A stretch of 64,000 nt of DNA from Henricia sp. BOLD:AAB3569. Its lineage: Eukaryota; Echinodermata; Asteroidea; Spinulosida; Echinasteridae. Positions 34,319 to 47,974 of this stretch are shown in pieces. The notes below the pieces were generated by a model. The model was given only the letters and a program-made list of their open reading frames with translations, made no database searches and was not told the DNA's origin. The stretch lies in NCBI GenBank assembly GCA_037783545.1, contig JBBELK010000096.1:2604001-2668000 (forward strand), read 5' to 3'. The stretch's first letter is position 1; each line of letters begins with the position of its first letter. The position numbers and the translations under genes are program-made.

Positions 34319-36896
34319 ATGCAAAATTTGAAGTTCGTCGGAAAATGTCTTGACTTCAAAATGTTTCGACGTTTGGACCACACTTTGACCAAATTCCCGT
34401 CCCAAACAAGACTGAGCATGCGCACGAGTGATCAGGAGCACACGGACAGCCACGGTCTGCAGAGCAGGAAGGAAGCCCGAGCCCAGTTTTCCCTAAACTC
34501 TGAAATTTATCGGCCATTTCCCGGCGAAAGTCTGTCAATTTTTCAGGACAAGTGCGGAATATAGACTGTTTGGAGCATGCAACATTTAAAGTTCGTCGGA
34601 AAATGTCTTGACTTCAAAATTTGCCGACGTTTGAACCACACTTTGACCAAATTCCCGTCCCAAACAAGACTGAGCATGCGCACGAGTGATCAGGAGTACA
34701 CGGACAGCCACGGTCTGCAGAGCAGGCAGGAAGCCCGAGCCCAGTTTTCCACAAACTCTGAAATATCTCGGCCATTTCCCGGCGAAAGTCTGTCAATTTT
34801 TCAGGACAAGTGCGGAATATAGACTGTTTGGAGCATGCAAAATTTGAAGTACGTCGGAAAATTTCTTGACTTCCAAATTTGCCGACGTTTGGACCACACT
34901 TTGACCAAATTCCCGTCCCAAACAAGACTGAGCATGCGCACGAGTGATCAGGAATACACGGACAGCCACGGTCTGCAGAGCAGGCAGGAAGCCCGAGCCC
35001 AGTTTTCCCTAAACTCTGAAATTTCTCGGCAATTTCCCGGCGAAAGTCTGTCAATTTTTCAGGACAAGTGCGGAATATAGACTGTTTGGAGCATGCAAAA
35101 TTTGAAGTTCGTCGGAAAATTTCTTGACTTCAAAATTTGCCGACGTTTGGACCACACTTTGACCAAATTCCCGTCCCAAACAAGACTGAGCATGCGCACG
35201 AGTGATCAGGAATACACGGACAGCCACGGTCTGCAGAGAAGGCAGGAAGCCCGAGCCCAGTTTTCCCTAAACTCTGAAATTTCTCGGCCATTTCCCGGCG
35301 AAAGTCTGTCAATTTTCCAGGACAAGTGCGGAATATAGACTGTTTGGAGCAAGCAAAATTTGAAGTACGTCGGAAAATTTCTTGAGTTCCAAATTTGCCG
35401 ACGTTTGGACCACACTTTGACCAAATTCCCGTCCCATGCTCAGTCGAGCATGCGCACGAGTGATCAGGAGTACACGGACAGCCACGGTCTGCAGAGCAGG
35501 CAGGAAGCCCGAGCCCAGTTTTCCCCAAACTCTGAAATTTCTCGGCCATTTCTCGGCGAAAGTCTGTCAATTTTTCAGGACAAGTGCGGAATATAGACTG
35601 TTTGGAGCATGCAAAATTTGAAGTACGTCGGTAAATTTCTTGACTTCCAAATTTGCCGACGTTTGGACCACACTTTGACCAAATTCCCGTCCCAAACAAG
35701 ACTGAGCATGCGCACGAGTGATCAGGAATACACGGACAGCCACGGTCTGCAGAGCAGGCAGGAAGCCCGAGCCCAGTTTTCCCTAAACTCTAAAATTTCT
35801 TGGCCATTTCCCGGCGAAAGTCTGTCAATTTTTCAGGACAAGTGCGGAATATAGACTGTTTGGAGCATGCAAAATTTGAAGTACGTCGGAAAATTTCTTG
35901 ACTTCCAAATTTGCCGACGTTTGGACCACACTTTGACCAAATTCCCGTCCCAAACAAGACTGAGCATGCGCACGAGTGATCAGGAATACACGGACAGCCA
36001 CGGTCTGCAGAGCAGGCAGGAAGCCCGAGCCCAGTTTTCCCTAAAATCTGAAATTTCTCGGCCATTTCCCGGCGAAAGTCTGTCAATTTTTCAGGACAAG
36101 TGCGGAATATAGACTGTTTGGAGCATGCAAAATTTGAAGTACGTCGGAAAATTGTTGACTTCCAAATTTGCCGACGTTTGGACAACACTTTGACCAAATT
36201 CCCGTCCCAAACAAGACTGAGCATGCGCACGAGTGATCAGGAATACACGGACAGCCACGGTCTGCAGAGCAGGCAGGAAGCCCGAGCCCAGTTTTACCTA
36301 AACTCTGAAATTTCTCGGCAATTTCCCGGCGAAAGTCTGTCAATTTTTCAGGACAAGTGCGGAATATAGACTGTTTGGAGCATGCAAAATTTGAAGTTCG
36401 TCGGAAAATTTCTTGACTTCAAAATTTGCCGACGTTTGGACCACACTTTGACCAAATTCCCGTCCCAAACAAGACTGAGCATGCGCACGAGTGATCAGGA
36501 GTACACGGACAGCCACGGTCTGCAGAGCAGGCAGGAAGCCGGGGCCTAGTTTTCCCTAAACTCTGAAATTTCTCGGCCATTTCCCGGCGAAAGTCTGTCA
36601 ATTTTCCAGGACAAGTGCGGAATATAGACTGTTTGGAGCAAGCAAAATTTGAAGTACGTCGGAAAATTTCTTGACTTCCAAATTTGCCGACGTTTGGACC
36701 ACACTTTGACCAAATTCCGTCCCATGCTCAGTCGAGCATGCGCACGAGTGATCAGGAGTACACGGACAGCCACGGTCTGCAGAGCAGGCAGGAAGCCCGA
36801 GCCCAGTTTTCCCCAAACTCTGAAATTTCTCGGCCATTTCTCGGCGAAAGTCTGTCAATTTTTCAGGACAAGTGCGGAATATAGACTGTTTGGAGC

Positions 36897-37154
36897 ATGC
36901 AAATTTTGAAGTTCGTCTGAAAATTTCTTGACTTCCAAATTTGCCGACGTTTGTACCACACTTTGACCAAATTCCCGTCCCATGCTCAGTCGAGCATGCG
37001 CACGAGTGATCAGGAGTACACGGACAGCCACGGTCTGCAGAGCAGGCAGGAAGCCCGAGCCCAGTTTTCCCCAAACTCTGAAATTTCTCGGCCATTTCTC
37101 GGCGAAAGTCTGTCAATTTTTCAGGACAAGTGCGGAATATAGACTGTTTGGAGC
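36897..37154 (+). repeat. Mosaic monomer: D-like head with hairpin
   Basis: The head is D-like (ATGCAAATTTTGAAGTTCGTCTGAAAATTTC), yet the middle carries the H-type hairpin at 36981-36998. It also reads GTTTGTACCACAC, a change otherwise seen only in the subfamily A monomer at 1844. Copies lie at 44487, 55553 (head with ATATC) and 59938 (with the usual GTTTGGACC). Confidence 0.87.
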
Positions 37155-39217
37155 ATGCAAAATTTGAAGTACGTCGGTAAATTTCTTGACTTCCAAATTT
37201 GCCGACGTTTGGACCACACTTTGACCAAATTCCCGTCCCAAACAAGACTGAGCATGCGCACGAGTGATCAGGAATACACGGACAGCCACAGTCTGCAGAG
37301 CAGGCAGGAAGCCCGAGCCCAGTTTTCCCTAAACTCTGAAATTTCTTGGCCATTTCCCGGCGAAAGTCTGTCAATTTTTCAGGACAAGTGCGGAATATAG
37401 ACTGTTTGGAGCATGCAAAATTTGAAGTACGTCGGAAAATTTCTTGACTTCCAAATTTGCCGACGTTTGGACCACACTTTGACCAAATTCCCGTCCCAAA
37501 CAAGACTGAGCATGCGCACGAGTGATCAGGAATACACGGACAGCCACGGTCTGCAGAGCAGGCAGGAAGCCCGAGCCCAGTTTTCCCTAAACTCTGAAAT
37601 TTCTCGGCCATTTCCCGGCGAAAGTCTGTCAATTTTTCAGGACAAGTGCGGAATATAGACTGTTTGGAGCATGCAAAATTTGAAGTACGTCGGAAAATTG
37701 TTGACTTCCAAATTTGCCGACGTTTGGACAACACTTTGACCAAATTCCCGTCCCAAACAAGACTGAGCATGCGCACGAGTGATCAGGAGTACACGGACAG
37801 CCACGGTCTGCAGAGCAGGCAGGAAGCCCGGGCCTAGTTTTCCCTAAACTCTGAAATTTCTCGGCCATTTCCCGGCGAAAGTCTGTCAATTTTCCAGGAC
37901 AAGTGCGGAATATAGACTGTTTGGAGCATGCAAAATTTGAAGTACGTCGGTAAATTTCTTGACTTCCAAATTTGCCGACGTTTGGACCACACTTTGACCA
38001 AATTCCCGTCCCAAACAAGACTGAGCATGCGCACGAGTGATCAGGAATACACGGACAGCCACGGTCTGCAGAGCAGGCAGGAAGCCCGAGCCCAGTTTTC
38101 CCTAAACTCTGAAATTTCTTGGCCATTTCCCGGCGAAAGTCTGTCAATTTTTCAGGACAAGTGCGGAATATAGACTGTTTGGAGCATGCAAAATTTGAAG
38201 TACGTCGGAAAATTTCTTGACTTCCAAATTTGCCGACGTTTGGACCACACTTTGACCAAATTCCCGTCCCAAACAAGACTGAGCATGCGCACGAGTGATC
38301 AGGAGTACACGGACAGCCACGGTCTGCAGAGCAGGCATGAAGCCCGGGCCTAGTTTTCCCTAAACTCTGAAATTTCTCGGCCATTTCCCGGCGAAAGTCT
38401 GTCAATTTTCCAGGACAAGTGCGGAATATAGACTGTTTGGAGCAAGCAAAATTTGAAGTACGTCGGAAAATTTCTTGACTTCCAAATTTGCCGACGTTTG
38501 GACCACACTTTGACCAAATTCCCGTCCCAAACAAGACTGAGCATGCGCACGAGTGATCAGGAATACACGGACAGCCACCGTCTGCAGAGCAGGCAGGAAG
38601 CCCGAGCCCAGTTCTCCCTAAACTCTGAAATTTCTCGGCCATTTCCCGGCGAAAGTCTGTCAATTTTCCAGGACAAGTGCGGAATATAGACTGTTTGGAG
38701 CAAGCAAAATTTGAAGTACGTCGGAAAATTTCTTGACTTCCAAATTTGCCGACGTTTGGACCACACTTTGACCAAATTCCCGTCCCATGCTCAGTCGAGC
38801 ATGCGCACGAGTGATCAGGAGTACACGGACAGCCACGGTCTGCAGAGCAGGCAGGAAGCCCGAGCCCAGTTTTCCCCAAACTCTGAAATTTCTCGGCCAT
38901 TTCTCGGCGAAAGTCTGTCAATTTTTCAGGACAAGTGCGGAATATAGACTGTTTGGAGCATGCAAAATTTGAAGTACGTCGGTAAATTTCTTGACTTCCA
39001 AATTTGCCGACGTTTGGACCACACTTTGACCAAATTCCCGTCCCAAACAAGACTGAGCATGCGCACGAGTGATCAGGAGTACACGGACAGCCACGGTCTG
39101 CAGAGCAGGAAGGAAGCCCGAGCCCAGTTTTCCCTAAACTCTGAAATTTATCGGCCATTTCCCGGCGAAAGTCTGTCAATTTTTCAGGACAAGTGCGGAA
39201 TATAGACTGTTTGGAGC

Positions 39218-39352
39218 ATGCAACATTTAAAGTTCGTCGGAAAATGTCTTGACTTCAAACTTTGCCGACGTTTGAACCACACTTTGACCAAATTCCCCGG
39301 CGAAAGTCTGTCAATTTTTCAGGACAAGTGCGAAATATAGACTGTTTGGAGC
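39218..39352 (+). repeat. Deletion monomer At (135 bp), copy 4
   Basis: It has the same deletion junction, with a private change CTTCAAACTTTGCC at 39260. It sits in the first copy of the 7590-bp unit, after a Yt monomer whose tail has M-type marks. Confidence 0.93.
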
Positions 39353-40384
39353 ATGCAAAATTTGAAGTACGTCGGAAAATTTCTTGACTTCCAAATTTGC
39401 CGACGTTTGGACCACACTTTGACCAAATTCCCGTCCCAAACAAGACTGAGCATGCGCACGAGTGATCAGGAATACACGGACAGCCACGGTCTGCAGAGCA
39501 GGCAGGAAGCCCGAGCCCAGTTTTCCCTAAACTCTGAAATTTCTCGGCCATTTCCCGGCGAAAGTCTGTCAATTTTCCAGGACAAGTGCGGAATATAGAC
39601 TGTTTGGAGCAAGCAAAATTTGAAGTACGTCGGAAAATTTCTTGACTTCCAAATTTGCCGACGTTTGGACCACACTTTGACCAAATTCCCGTCCCATGCT
39701 CAGTCGAGCATGCGCACGAGTGATCAGGAGTACACGGACAGCCACGGTCTGCAGAGCAGGCAGGAAGCCCGAGCCCAGTTTTCCCCAAACTCTGAAATTT
39801 CTCGGCCATTTCTCGGCGAAAGTCTGTCAATTTTTCAGGACAAGTGTGGAATATAGACTGTTTGGAGCATGCAAAATTTGAAGTTGGGCGGAAAATGTCT
39901 TGACTTCCAAATTTGCCGACGTTTGGACCACACTTTGACCAAATTCCCCTCCCAAACAAGACTGAGCATGCGCACGAGTGATCAGGAGTACACGGACAGC
40001 CACGGTCTGCAGAGCAGGCAGGAAGCCCGAGCCCAGTTTTCCCCAAACTCTGAAATTTCTCGGCCATTTCCCGGCGAAAGTCTGTCAATATTTCAGGACA
40101 AGTGCGGAATATAGACTGTTTGGAGCATGCAAAATTTGAAGTTCGTCGGAAAATGTCTTGACTTCAAAAATTTTCGACGTTTGGACCACACTTTGACCAA
40201 ATTCCCGTCCCAAACAAGACTGAGCATGCGCACGAGTGATCAGGAGTACACGGACAGCCACGGTCTGCAGAGCAGGCAGGAAGCCCGGGCCCAGTTTTCC
40301 CTAAACTCTGAAATTTCTCGGCCATTTCCCGGCGAAAGTCTGTCAATTTTTCAGGACAAGTGCGGAATATAGACTGTTTGGAGC

Positions 40385-41908
40385 ATGCAAATTTTGAAGT
40401 TCGTCTGAAAATGTCTTGACTTCCAAATTTGCCGACGTTTGGACCACACTTTGACCAAATTCCCGTCCCAAACAAGACTGAGCATGCGCACGAGTGATCA
40501 GGAGTACACGGACAGCCACAGTCTGCAGAGCAGGCAGGAAGCCCAGTTTTCCCTAAACTCTGAAATTTCTCGGCCATTTCCTGGCGAAAGTCTGTCAATT
40601 TTTCAGGACAAGTGTGGAATATAGACTGTTTGGAGCATGCAAAATTTGAAGTTGGGCGGAAAATGTCTTGACTTCCAAATTTGCCGACGTTTGGACCACA
40701 CTTTGACCAAATTCCCGTCCCAAACAAGACTGAGCATGCGCACGAGTGATCAGGAGTACATGGACAGCCACAGTCTGCAGAGCAGGCAGGAAGCCCAGTT
40801 TTCCCTAAACTCTGAAATTTCTCGGCCATTTCCCGGCGAAAGTCTGTCAATTTTTCAGGACAAGTGCGGAATATAGACTGTTTGGAGCATGCAAAATTTG
40901 AAGTTGGTCGGAAAATTTCTTGACTTCCAAATTTGCCGACGTTTGGACCACACTTTGACCAAATTCCCCTCCCAAACAAGACTGAGCATGCGCACGAGTG
41001 ATCAGGAGTACACGGACAGCCACGGTCTGCAGAGCAGGCAGGAAGCCCGTGCCCAGTTTTCCCCAAACTCTGAAATTTCTCGGCCATTTCCCGGCGAAAG
41101 TCTGTCAATTTTTCAGGACAAGTGCGGAATATAGACTGTTTGGAGCATGCAAATTTTGAAGTTCGTCTGAAAATTTCTTGACTTCCAAATTTGCCGACGT
41201 TTGGACCACACTTTGACCAAATTCCCGTCCCAAACAAGACTGAGCATGCGCACGAGTGATCAGGAGTACACGGACAGCCACAGTCTGCAGAGCAGGCAGG
41301 AAGCCCAGTTTTCCCTAAACTCTGAAATTTCTCGGCCATTTCCTGGCGAAAGTCTGTCAATTTTTCAGGACAAGTGTGGAATATAGACTGTTTGGAGCAT
41401 GCAAAATTTGAAGTTGGGCGGAAAATGTCTTGACTTCCAAATTTGCCGACGTTTGGACCACACTTTGACCAAATTCCCGTCCCAAACAAGACTGAGCATG
41501 CGCACGAGTGATCAGGAGTACATGGACAGCCACAGTCTGCAGAGCAGGCAGGAAGCCCAGTTTTCCCTAAACTCTGAAATTTCTCGGCCATTTCCCGGCG
41601 AAAGTCTGTCAATTTTTCAGGACAAGTGCGGAATATAGACTGTTTGGAGCATGCAAAATTTGAAGTTGGTCGGAAAATTTCTTGACTTCCAAATTTGCCG
41701 ACGTTTGGACCACACTTTGACCAAATTCCCCTCCCAAACAAGACTGAGCATGCGCACGAGTGATCAGGAGTACACGGACAGCCACGGTCTGCAGAGCAGG
41801 CAGGAAGCCCGTGCCCAGTTTTCCCCAAACTCTGAAATTTCTCGGCCATTTCCCGGCGAAAGTCTGTCAATATTTCAGGACAAGTGCGGAATATAGACTG
41901 TTTGGAGC
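40385..41908 (+). repeat. 762-bp trimer higher-order repeat, two copies
   Basis: D2-Gq-L repeats at 40385 and 41147 and ends at 41908, followed by M as at 34319. Both D2 monomers keep CTGCAG, unlike the 32935 and 33697 copies. The first D2 has AAAATGTC and the second AAAATTTC, as in the block at 32033. Confidence 0.94.
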
Positions 41909-44900
41909 ATGCAAAATTTGAAGTTCGTCGGAAAATGTCTTGACTTCAAAATGTTTCGACGTTTGGACCACACTTTGACCAAATTCCCGTCCCAAACAAG
42001 ACTGAGCATGCGCACGAGTGATCAGGAGCACACGGACAGCCACGGTCTGCAGAGCAGGAAGGAAGCCCGAGCCCAGTTTTCCCTAAACTCTGAAATTTAT
42101 CGGCCATTTCCCGGCGAAAGTCTGTCAATTTTTCAGGACAAGTGCGGAATATAGACTGTTTGGAGCATGCAACATTTAAAGTTCGTCGGAAAATGTCTTG
42201 ACTTCAAAATTTGCCGACGTTTGAACCACACTTTGACCAAATTCCCGTCCCAAACAAGACTGAGCATGCGCACGAGTGATCAGGAGTACACGGACAGCCA
42301 CGGTCTGCAGAGCAGGCAGGAAGCCCGAGCCCAGTTTTCCACAAACTCTGAAATATCTCGGCCATTTCCCGGCGAAAGTCTGTCAATTTTTCAGGACAAG
42401 TGCGGAATATAGACTGTTTGGAGCATGCAAAATTTGAAGTACGTCGGAAAATTTCTTGACTTCCAAATTTGCCGACGTTTGGACCACACTTTGACCAAAT
42501 TCCCGTCCCAAACAAGACTGAGCATGCGCACGAGTGATCAGGAATACACGGACAGCCACGGTCTGCAGAGCAGGCAGGAAGCCCGAGCCCAGTTTTCCCT
42601 AAACTCTGAAATTTCTCGGCAATTTCCCGGCGAAAGTCTGTCAATTTTTCAGGACAAGTGCGGAATATAGACTGTTTGGAGCATGCAAAATTTGAAGTTC
42701 GTCGGAAAATTTCTTGACTTCAAAATTTGCCGACGTTTGGACCACACTTTGACCAAATTCCCGTCCCAAACAAGACTGAGCATGCGCACGAGTGATCAGG
42801 AATACACGGACAGCCACGGTCTGCAGAGAAGGCAGGAAGCCCGAGCCCAGTTTTCCCTAAACTCTGAAATTTCTCGGCCATTTCCCGGCGAAAGTCTGTC
42901 AATTTTCCAGGACAAGTGCGGAATATAGACTGTTTGGAGCAAGCAAAATTTGAAGTACGTCGGAAAATTTCTTGAGTTCCAAATTTGCCGACGTTTGGAC
43001 CACACTTTGACCAAATTCCCGTCCCATGCTCAGTCGAGCATGCGCACGAGTGATCAGGAGTACACGGACAGCCACGGTCTGCAGAGCAGGCAGGAAGCCC
43101 GAGCCCAGTTTTCCCCAAACTCTGAAATTTCTCGGCCATTTCTCGGCGAAAGTCTGTCAATTTTTCAGGACAAGTGCGGAATATAGACTGTTTGGAGCAT
43201 GCAAAATTTGAAGTACGTCGGTAAATTTCTTGACTTCCAAATTTGCCGACGTTTGGACCACACTTTGACCAAATTCCCGTCCCAAACAAGACTGAGCATG
43301 CGCACGAGTGATCAGGAATACACGGACAGCCACGGTCTGCAGAGCAGGCAGGAAGCCCGAGCCCAGTTTTCCCTAAACTCTAAAATTTCTTGGCCATTTC
43401 CCGGCGAAAGTCTGTCAATTTTTCAGGACAAGTGCGGAATATAGACTGTTTGGAGCATGCAAAATTTGAAGTACGTCGGAAAATTTCTTGACTTCCAAAT
43501 TTGCCGACGTTTGGACCACACTTTGACCAAATTCCCGTCCCAAACAAGACTGAGCATGCGCACGAGTGATCAGGAATACACGGACAGCCACGGTCTGCAG
43601 AGCAGGCAGGAAGCCCGAGCCCAGTTTTCCCTAAAATCTGAAATTTCTCGGCCATTTCCCGGCGAAAGTCTGTCAATTTTTCAGGACAAGTGCGGAATAT
43701 AGACTGTTTGGAGCATGCAAAATTTGAAGTACGTCGGAAAATTGTTGACTTCCAAATTTGCCGACGTTTGGACAACACTTTGACCAAATTCCCGTCCCAA
43801 ACAAGACTGAGCATGCGCACGAGTGATCAGGAATACACGGACAGCCACGGTCTGCAGAGCAGGCAGGAAGCCCGAGCCCAGTTTTACCTAAACTCTGAAA
43901 TTTCTCGGCAATTTCCCGGCGAAAGTCTGTCAATTTTTCAGGACAAGTGCGGAATATAGACTGTTTGGAGCATGCAAAATTTGAAGTTCGTCGGAAAATT
44001 TCTTGACTTCAAAATTTGCCGACGTTTGGACCACACTTTGACCAAATTCCCGTCCCAAACAAGACTGAGCATGCGCACGAGTGATCAGGAGTACACGGAC
44101 AGCCACGGTCTGCAGAGCAGGCAGGAAGCCGGGGCCTAGTTTTCCCTAAACTCTGAAATTTCTCGGCCATTTCCCGGCGAAAGTCTGTCAATTTTCCAGG
44201 ACAAGTGCGGAATATAGACTGTTTGGAGCAAGCAAAATTTGAAGTACGTCGGAAAATTTCTTGACTTCCAAATTTGCCGACGTTTGGACCACACTTTGAC
44301 CAAATTCCGTCCCATGCTCAGTCGAGCATGCGCACGAGTGATCAGGAGTACACGGACAGCCACGGTCTGCAGAGCAGGCAGGAAGCCCGAGCCCAGTTTT
44401 CCCCAAACTCTGAAATTTCTCGGCCATTTCTCGGCGAAAGTCTGTCAATTTTTCAGGACAAGTGCGGAATATAGACTGTTTGGAGCATGCAAATTTTGAA
44501 GTTCGTCTGAAAATTTCTTGACTTCCAAATTTGCCGACGTTTGTACCACACTTTGACCAAATTCCCGTCCCATGCTCAGTCGAGCATGCGCACGAGTGAT
44601 CAGGAGTACACGGACAGCCACGGTCTGCAGAGCAGGCAGGAAGCCCGAGCCCAGTTTTCCCCAAACTCTGAAATTTCTCGGCAATTTCTCGGCGAAAGTC
44701 TGTCAATTTTTCAGGACAAGTGCGGAATATAGACTGTTTGGAGCATGCAAAATTTGAAGTACGTCGGTAAATTTCTTGACTTCCAAATTTGCCGACGTTT
44801 GGACCACACTTTGACCAAATTCCCGTCCCAAACAAGACTGAGCATGCGCACGAGTGATCAGGAATACACGGACAGCCACAGTCTGCAGAGCAGGCAGGAA

Positions 44901-47900
44901 GCCCGAGCCCAGTTTTCCCTAAACTCTGAAATTTCTTGGCCATTTCCCGGCGAAAGTCTGTCAATTTTTCAGGACAAGTGCGGAATATAGACTGTTTGGA
45001 GCATGCAAAATTTGAAGTACGTCGGAAAATTTCTTGACTTCCAAATTTGCCGACGTTTGGACCACACTTTGACCAAATTCCCGTCCCAAACAAGACTGAG
45101 CATGCGCACGAGTGATCAGGAATACACGGACAGCCACGGTCTGCAGAGCAGGCAGGAAGCCCGAGCCCAGTTTTCCCTAAACTCTGAAATTTCTCGGCCA
45201 TTTCCCGGCGAAAGTCTGTCAATTTTTCAGGACAAGTGCGGAATATAGACTGTTTGGAGCATGCAAAATTTGAAGTACGTCGGAAAATTGTTGACTTCCA
45301 AATTTGCCGACGTTTGGACAACACTTTGACCAAATTCCCGTCCCAAACAAGACTGAGCATGCGCACGAGTGATCAGGAGTACACGGACAGCCACGGTCTG
45401 CAGAGCAGGCAGGAAGCCCGGGCCTAGTTTTCCCTAAACTCTGAAATTTCTCGGCCATTTCCCGGCGAAAGTCTGTCAATTTTCCAGGACAAGTGCGGAA
45501 TATAGACTGTTTGGAGCATGCAAAATTTGAAGTACGTCGGTAAATTTCTTGACTTCCAAATTTGCCGACGTTTGGACCACACTTTGACCAAATTCCCGTC
45601 CCAAACAAGACTGAGCATGCGCACGAGTGATCAGGAATACACGGACAGCCACGGTCTGCAGAGCAGGCAGGAAGCCCGAGCCCAGTTTTCCCTAAACTCT
45701 GAAATTTCTTGGCCATTTCCCGGCGAAAGTCTGTCAATTTTTCAGGACAAGTGCGGAATATAGACTGTTTGGAGCATGCAAAATTTGAAGTACGTCGGAA
45801 AATTTCTTGACTTCCAAATTTGCCGACGTTTGGACCACACTTTGACCAAATTCCCGTCCCAAACAAGACTGAGCATGCGCACGAGTGATCAGGAGTACAC
45901 GGACAGCCACGGTCTGCAGAGCAGGCAGGAAGCCCGGGCCTAGTTTTCCCTAAACTCTGAAATTTCTCGGCCATTTCCCGGCGAAAGTCTGTCAATTTTC
46001 CAGGACAAGTGCGGAATATAGACTGTTTGGAGCAAGCAAAATTTGAAGTACGTCGGAAAATTTCTTGACTTCCAAATTTGCCGACGTTTGGACCACACTT
46101 TGACCAAATTCCCGTCCCAAACAAGACTGAGCATGCGCACGAGTGATCAGGAATACACGGACAGCCACCGTCTGCAGAGCAGGCAGGAAGCCCGAGCCCA
46201 GTTCTCCCTAAACTCTGAAATTTCTCGGCCATTTCCCGGCGAAAGTCTGTCAATTTTCCAGGACAAGTGCGGAATATAGACTGTTTGGAGCAAGCAAAAT
46301 TTGAAGTACGTCGGAAAATTTCTTGACTTCCAAATTTGCCGACGTTTGGACCACACTTTGACCAAATTCCCGTCCCATGCTCAGTCGAGCATGCGCACGA
46401 GTGATCAGGAGTACACGGACAGCCACGGTCTGCAGAGCAGGCAGGAAGCCCGAGCCCAGTTTTCCCCAAACTCTGAAATTTCTCGGCCATTTCTCGGCGA
46501 AAGTCTGTCAATTTTTCAGGACAAGTGCGGAATATAGACTGTTTGGAGCATGCAAAATTTGAAGTACGTCGGTAAATTTCTTGACTTCCAAATTTGCCGA
46601 CGTTTGGACCACACTTTGACCAAATTCCCGTCCCAAACAAGACTGAGCATGCGCACGAGTGATCAGGAGTACACGGACAGCCACGGTCTGCAGAGCAGGA
46701 AGGAAGCCCGAGCCCAGTTTTCCCTAAACTCTGAAATTTATCGGCCATTTCCCGGCGAAAGTCTGTCAATTTTTCAGGACAAGTGCGGAATATAGACTGT
46801 TTGGAGCATGCAACATTTAAAGTTCGTCGGAAAATGTCTTGACTTCAAAATTTGCCGACGTTTGAACCACACTTTGACCAAATTCCCCGGCGAAAGTCTG
46901 TCAATTTTTCAGGACAAGTGCGAAATATAGACTGTTTGGAGCATGCAAAATTTGAAGTACGTCGGAAAATTTCTTGACTTCCAAATTTGCCGACGTTTGG
47001 ACCACACTTTGACCAAATTCCCGTCCCAAACAAGACTGAGCATGCGCACGAGTGATCAGGAATACACGGACAGCCACGGTCTGCAGAGCAGGCAGGAAGC
47101 CCGAGCCCAGTTTTCCCTAAACTCTGAAATTTCTCGGCCATTTCCCGGCGAAAGTCTGTCAATTTTCCAGGACAAGTGCGGAATATAGACTGTTTGGAGC
47201 AAGCAAAATTTGAAGTACGTCGGAAAATTTCTTGACTTCCAAATTTGCCGACGTTTGGACCACACTTTGACCAAATTCCCGTCCCATGCTCAGTCGAGCA
47301 TGCGCACGAGTGATCAGGAGTACACGGACAGCCACGGTCTGCAGAGCAGGCAGGAAGCCCGAGCCCAGTTTTCCCCAAACTCTGAAATTTCTCGGCCATT
47401 TCTCGGCGAAAGTCTGTCAATTTTTCAGGACAAGTGTGGAATATAGACTGTTTGGAGCATGCAAAATTTGAAGTTGGGCGGAAAATGTCTTGACTTCCAA
47501 ATTTGCCGACGTTTGGACCACACTTTGACCAAATTCCCCTCCCAAACAAGACTGAGCATGCGCACGAGTGATCAGGAGTACACGGACAGCCACGGTCTGC
47601 AGAGCAGGCAGGAAGCCCGAGCCCAGTTTTCCCCAAACTCTGAAATTTCTCGGCCATTTCCCGGCGAAAGTCTGTCAATATTTCAGGACAAGTGCGGAAT
47701 ATAGACTGTTTGGAGCATGCAAAATTTGAAGTTCGTCGGAAAATGTCTTGACTTCAAAAATTTTCGACGTTTGGACCACACTTTGACCAAATTCCCGTCC
47801 CAAACAAGACTGAGCATGCGCACGAGTGATCAGGAGTACACGGACAGCCACGGTCTGCAGAGCAGGCAGGAAGCCCGGGCCCAGTTTTCCCTAAACTCTG

Positions 47901-47974
47901 AAATTTCTCGGCCATTTCCCGGCGAAAGTCTGTCAATTTTTCAGGACAAGTGCGGAATATAGACTGTTTGGAGC
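41909..47974 (+). repeat. Second copy of the 7590-bp unit, non-trimer part
   Basis: The monomer order is identical to 34319-40384, each start shifted by 7590 bp: M 41909, A 42167, Y 42425, Fk 42683, H 42941, Yt 43199, Y 43457, V 43715, Fk 43972, H 44230, D/H mosaic 44487, Yt 44745, Y 45003, V 45261, Yt 45518, Y 45776, S 46034, H 46292, Yt 46550, At 46808, Y 46943, H 47201, Gq 47459, K 47717. The private marks listed for the first copy recur. One private difference is CGGCAATTTCTCGG at 44683. Confidence 0.93.
46808..46942 (+). repeat. Deletion monomer At (135 bp), copy 5
   Basis: It has the same junction and tail as the other At copies and lies 7590 bp from copy 4, with the ancestral CTTCAAAATTTGCC. 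Confidence 0.93.

Larger units (their letters stand above)
34319..40384 (+). repeat. Unit of the 7590-bp duplication, first copy, non-trimer part
   Basis: Order by start: M 34319, A 34577, Y 34835, Fk 35093, H 35351, Yt 35609, Y 35867, V 36125, Fk 36382, H 36640 (257 bp, CAAATTCCGTCCC), D/H mosaic 36897, Yt 37155, Y 37413, V 37671, Yt 37928, Y 38186, S 38444, H 38702, Yt 38960, At 39218, Y 39353, H 39611, Gq 39869, K 40127. Yt appears here for the first time. Private marks include CTTGAGTTCC in H 35351, CTGCAGAGAAGG in Fk 35093, CTAAAATCTG in Y 35867, GTTTTACCTAAAC in V 36125 and GTTCTCCC in S 38444. Confidence 0.93.
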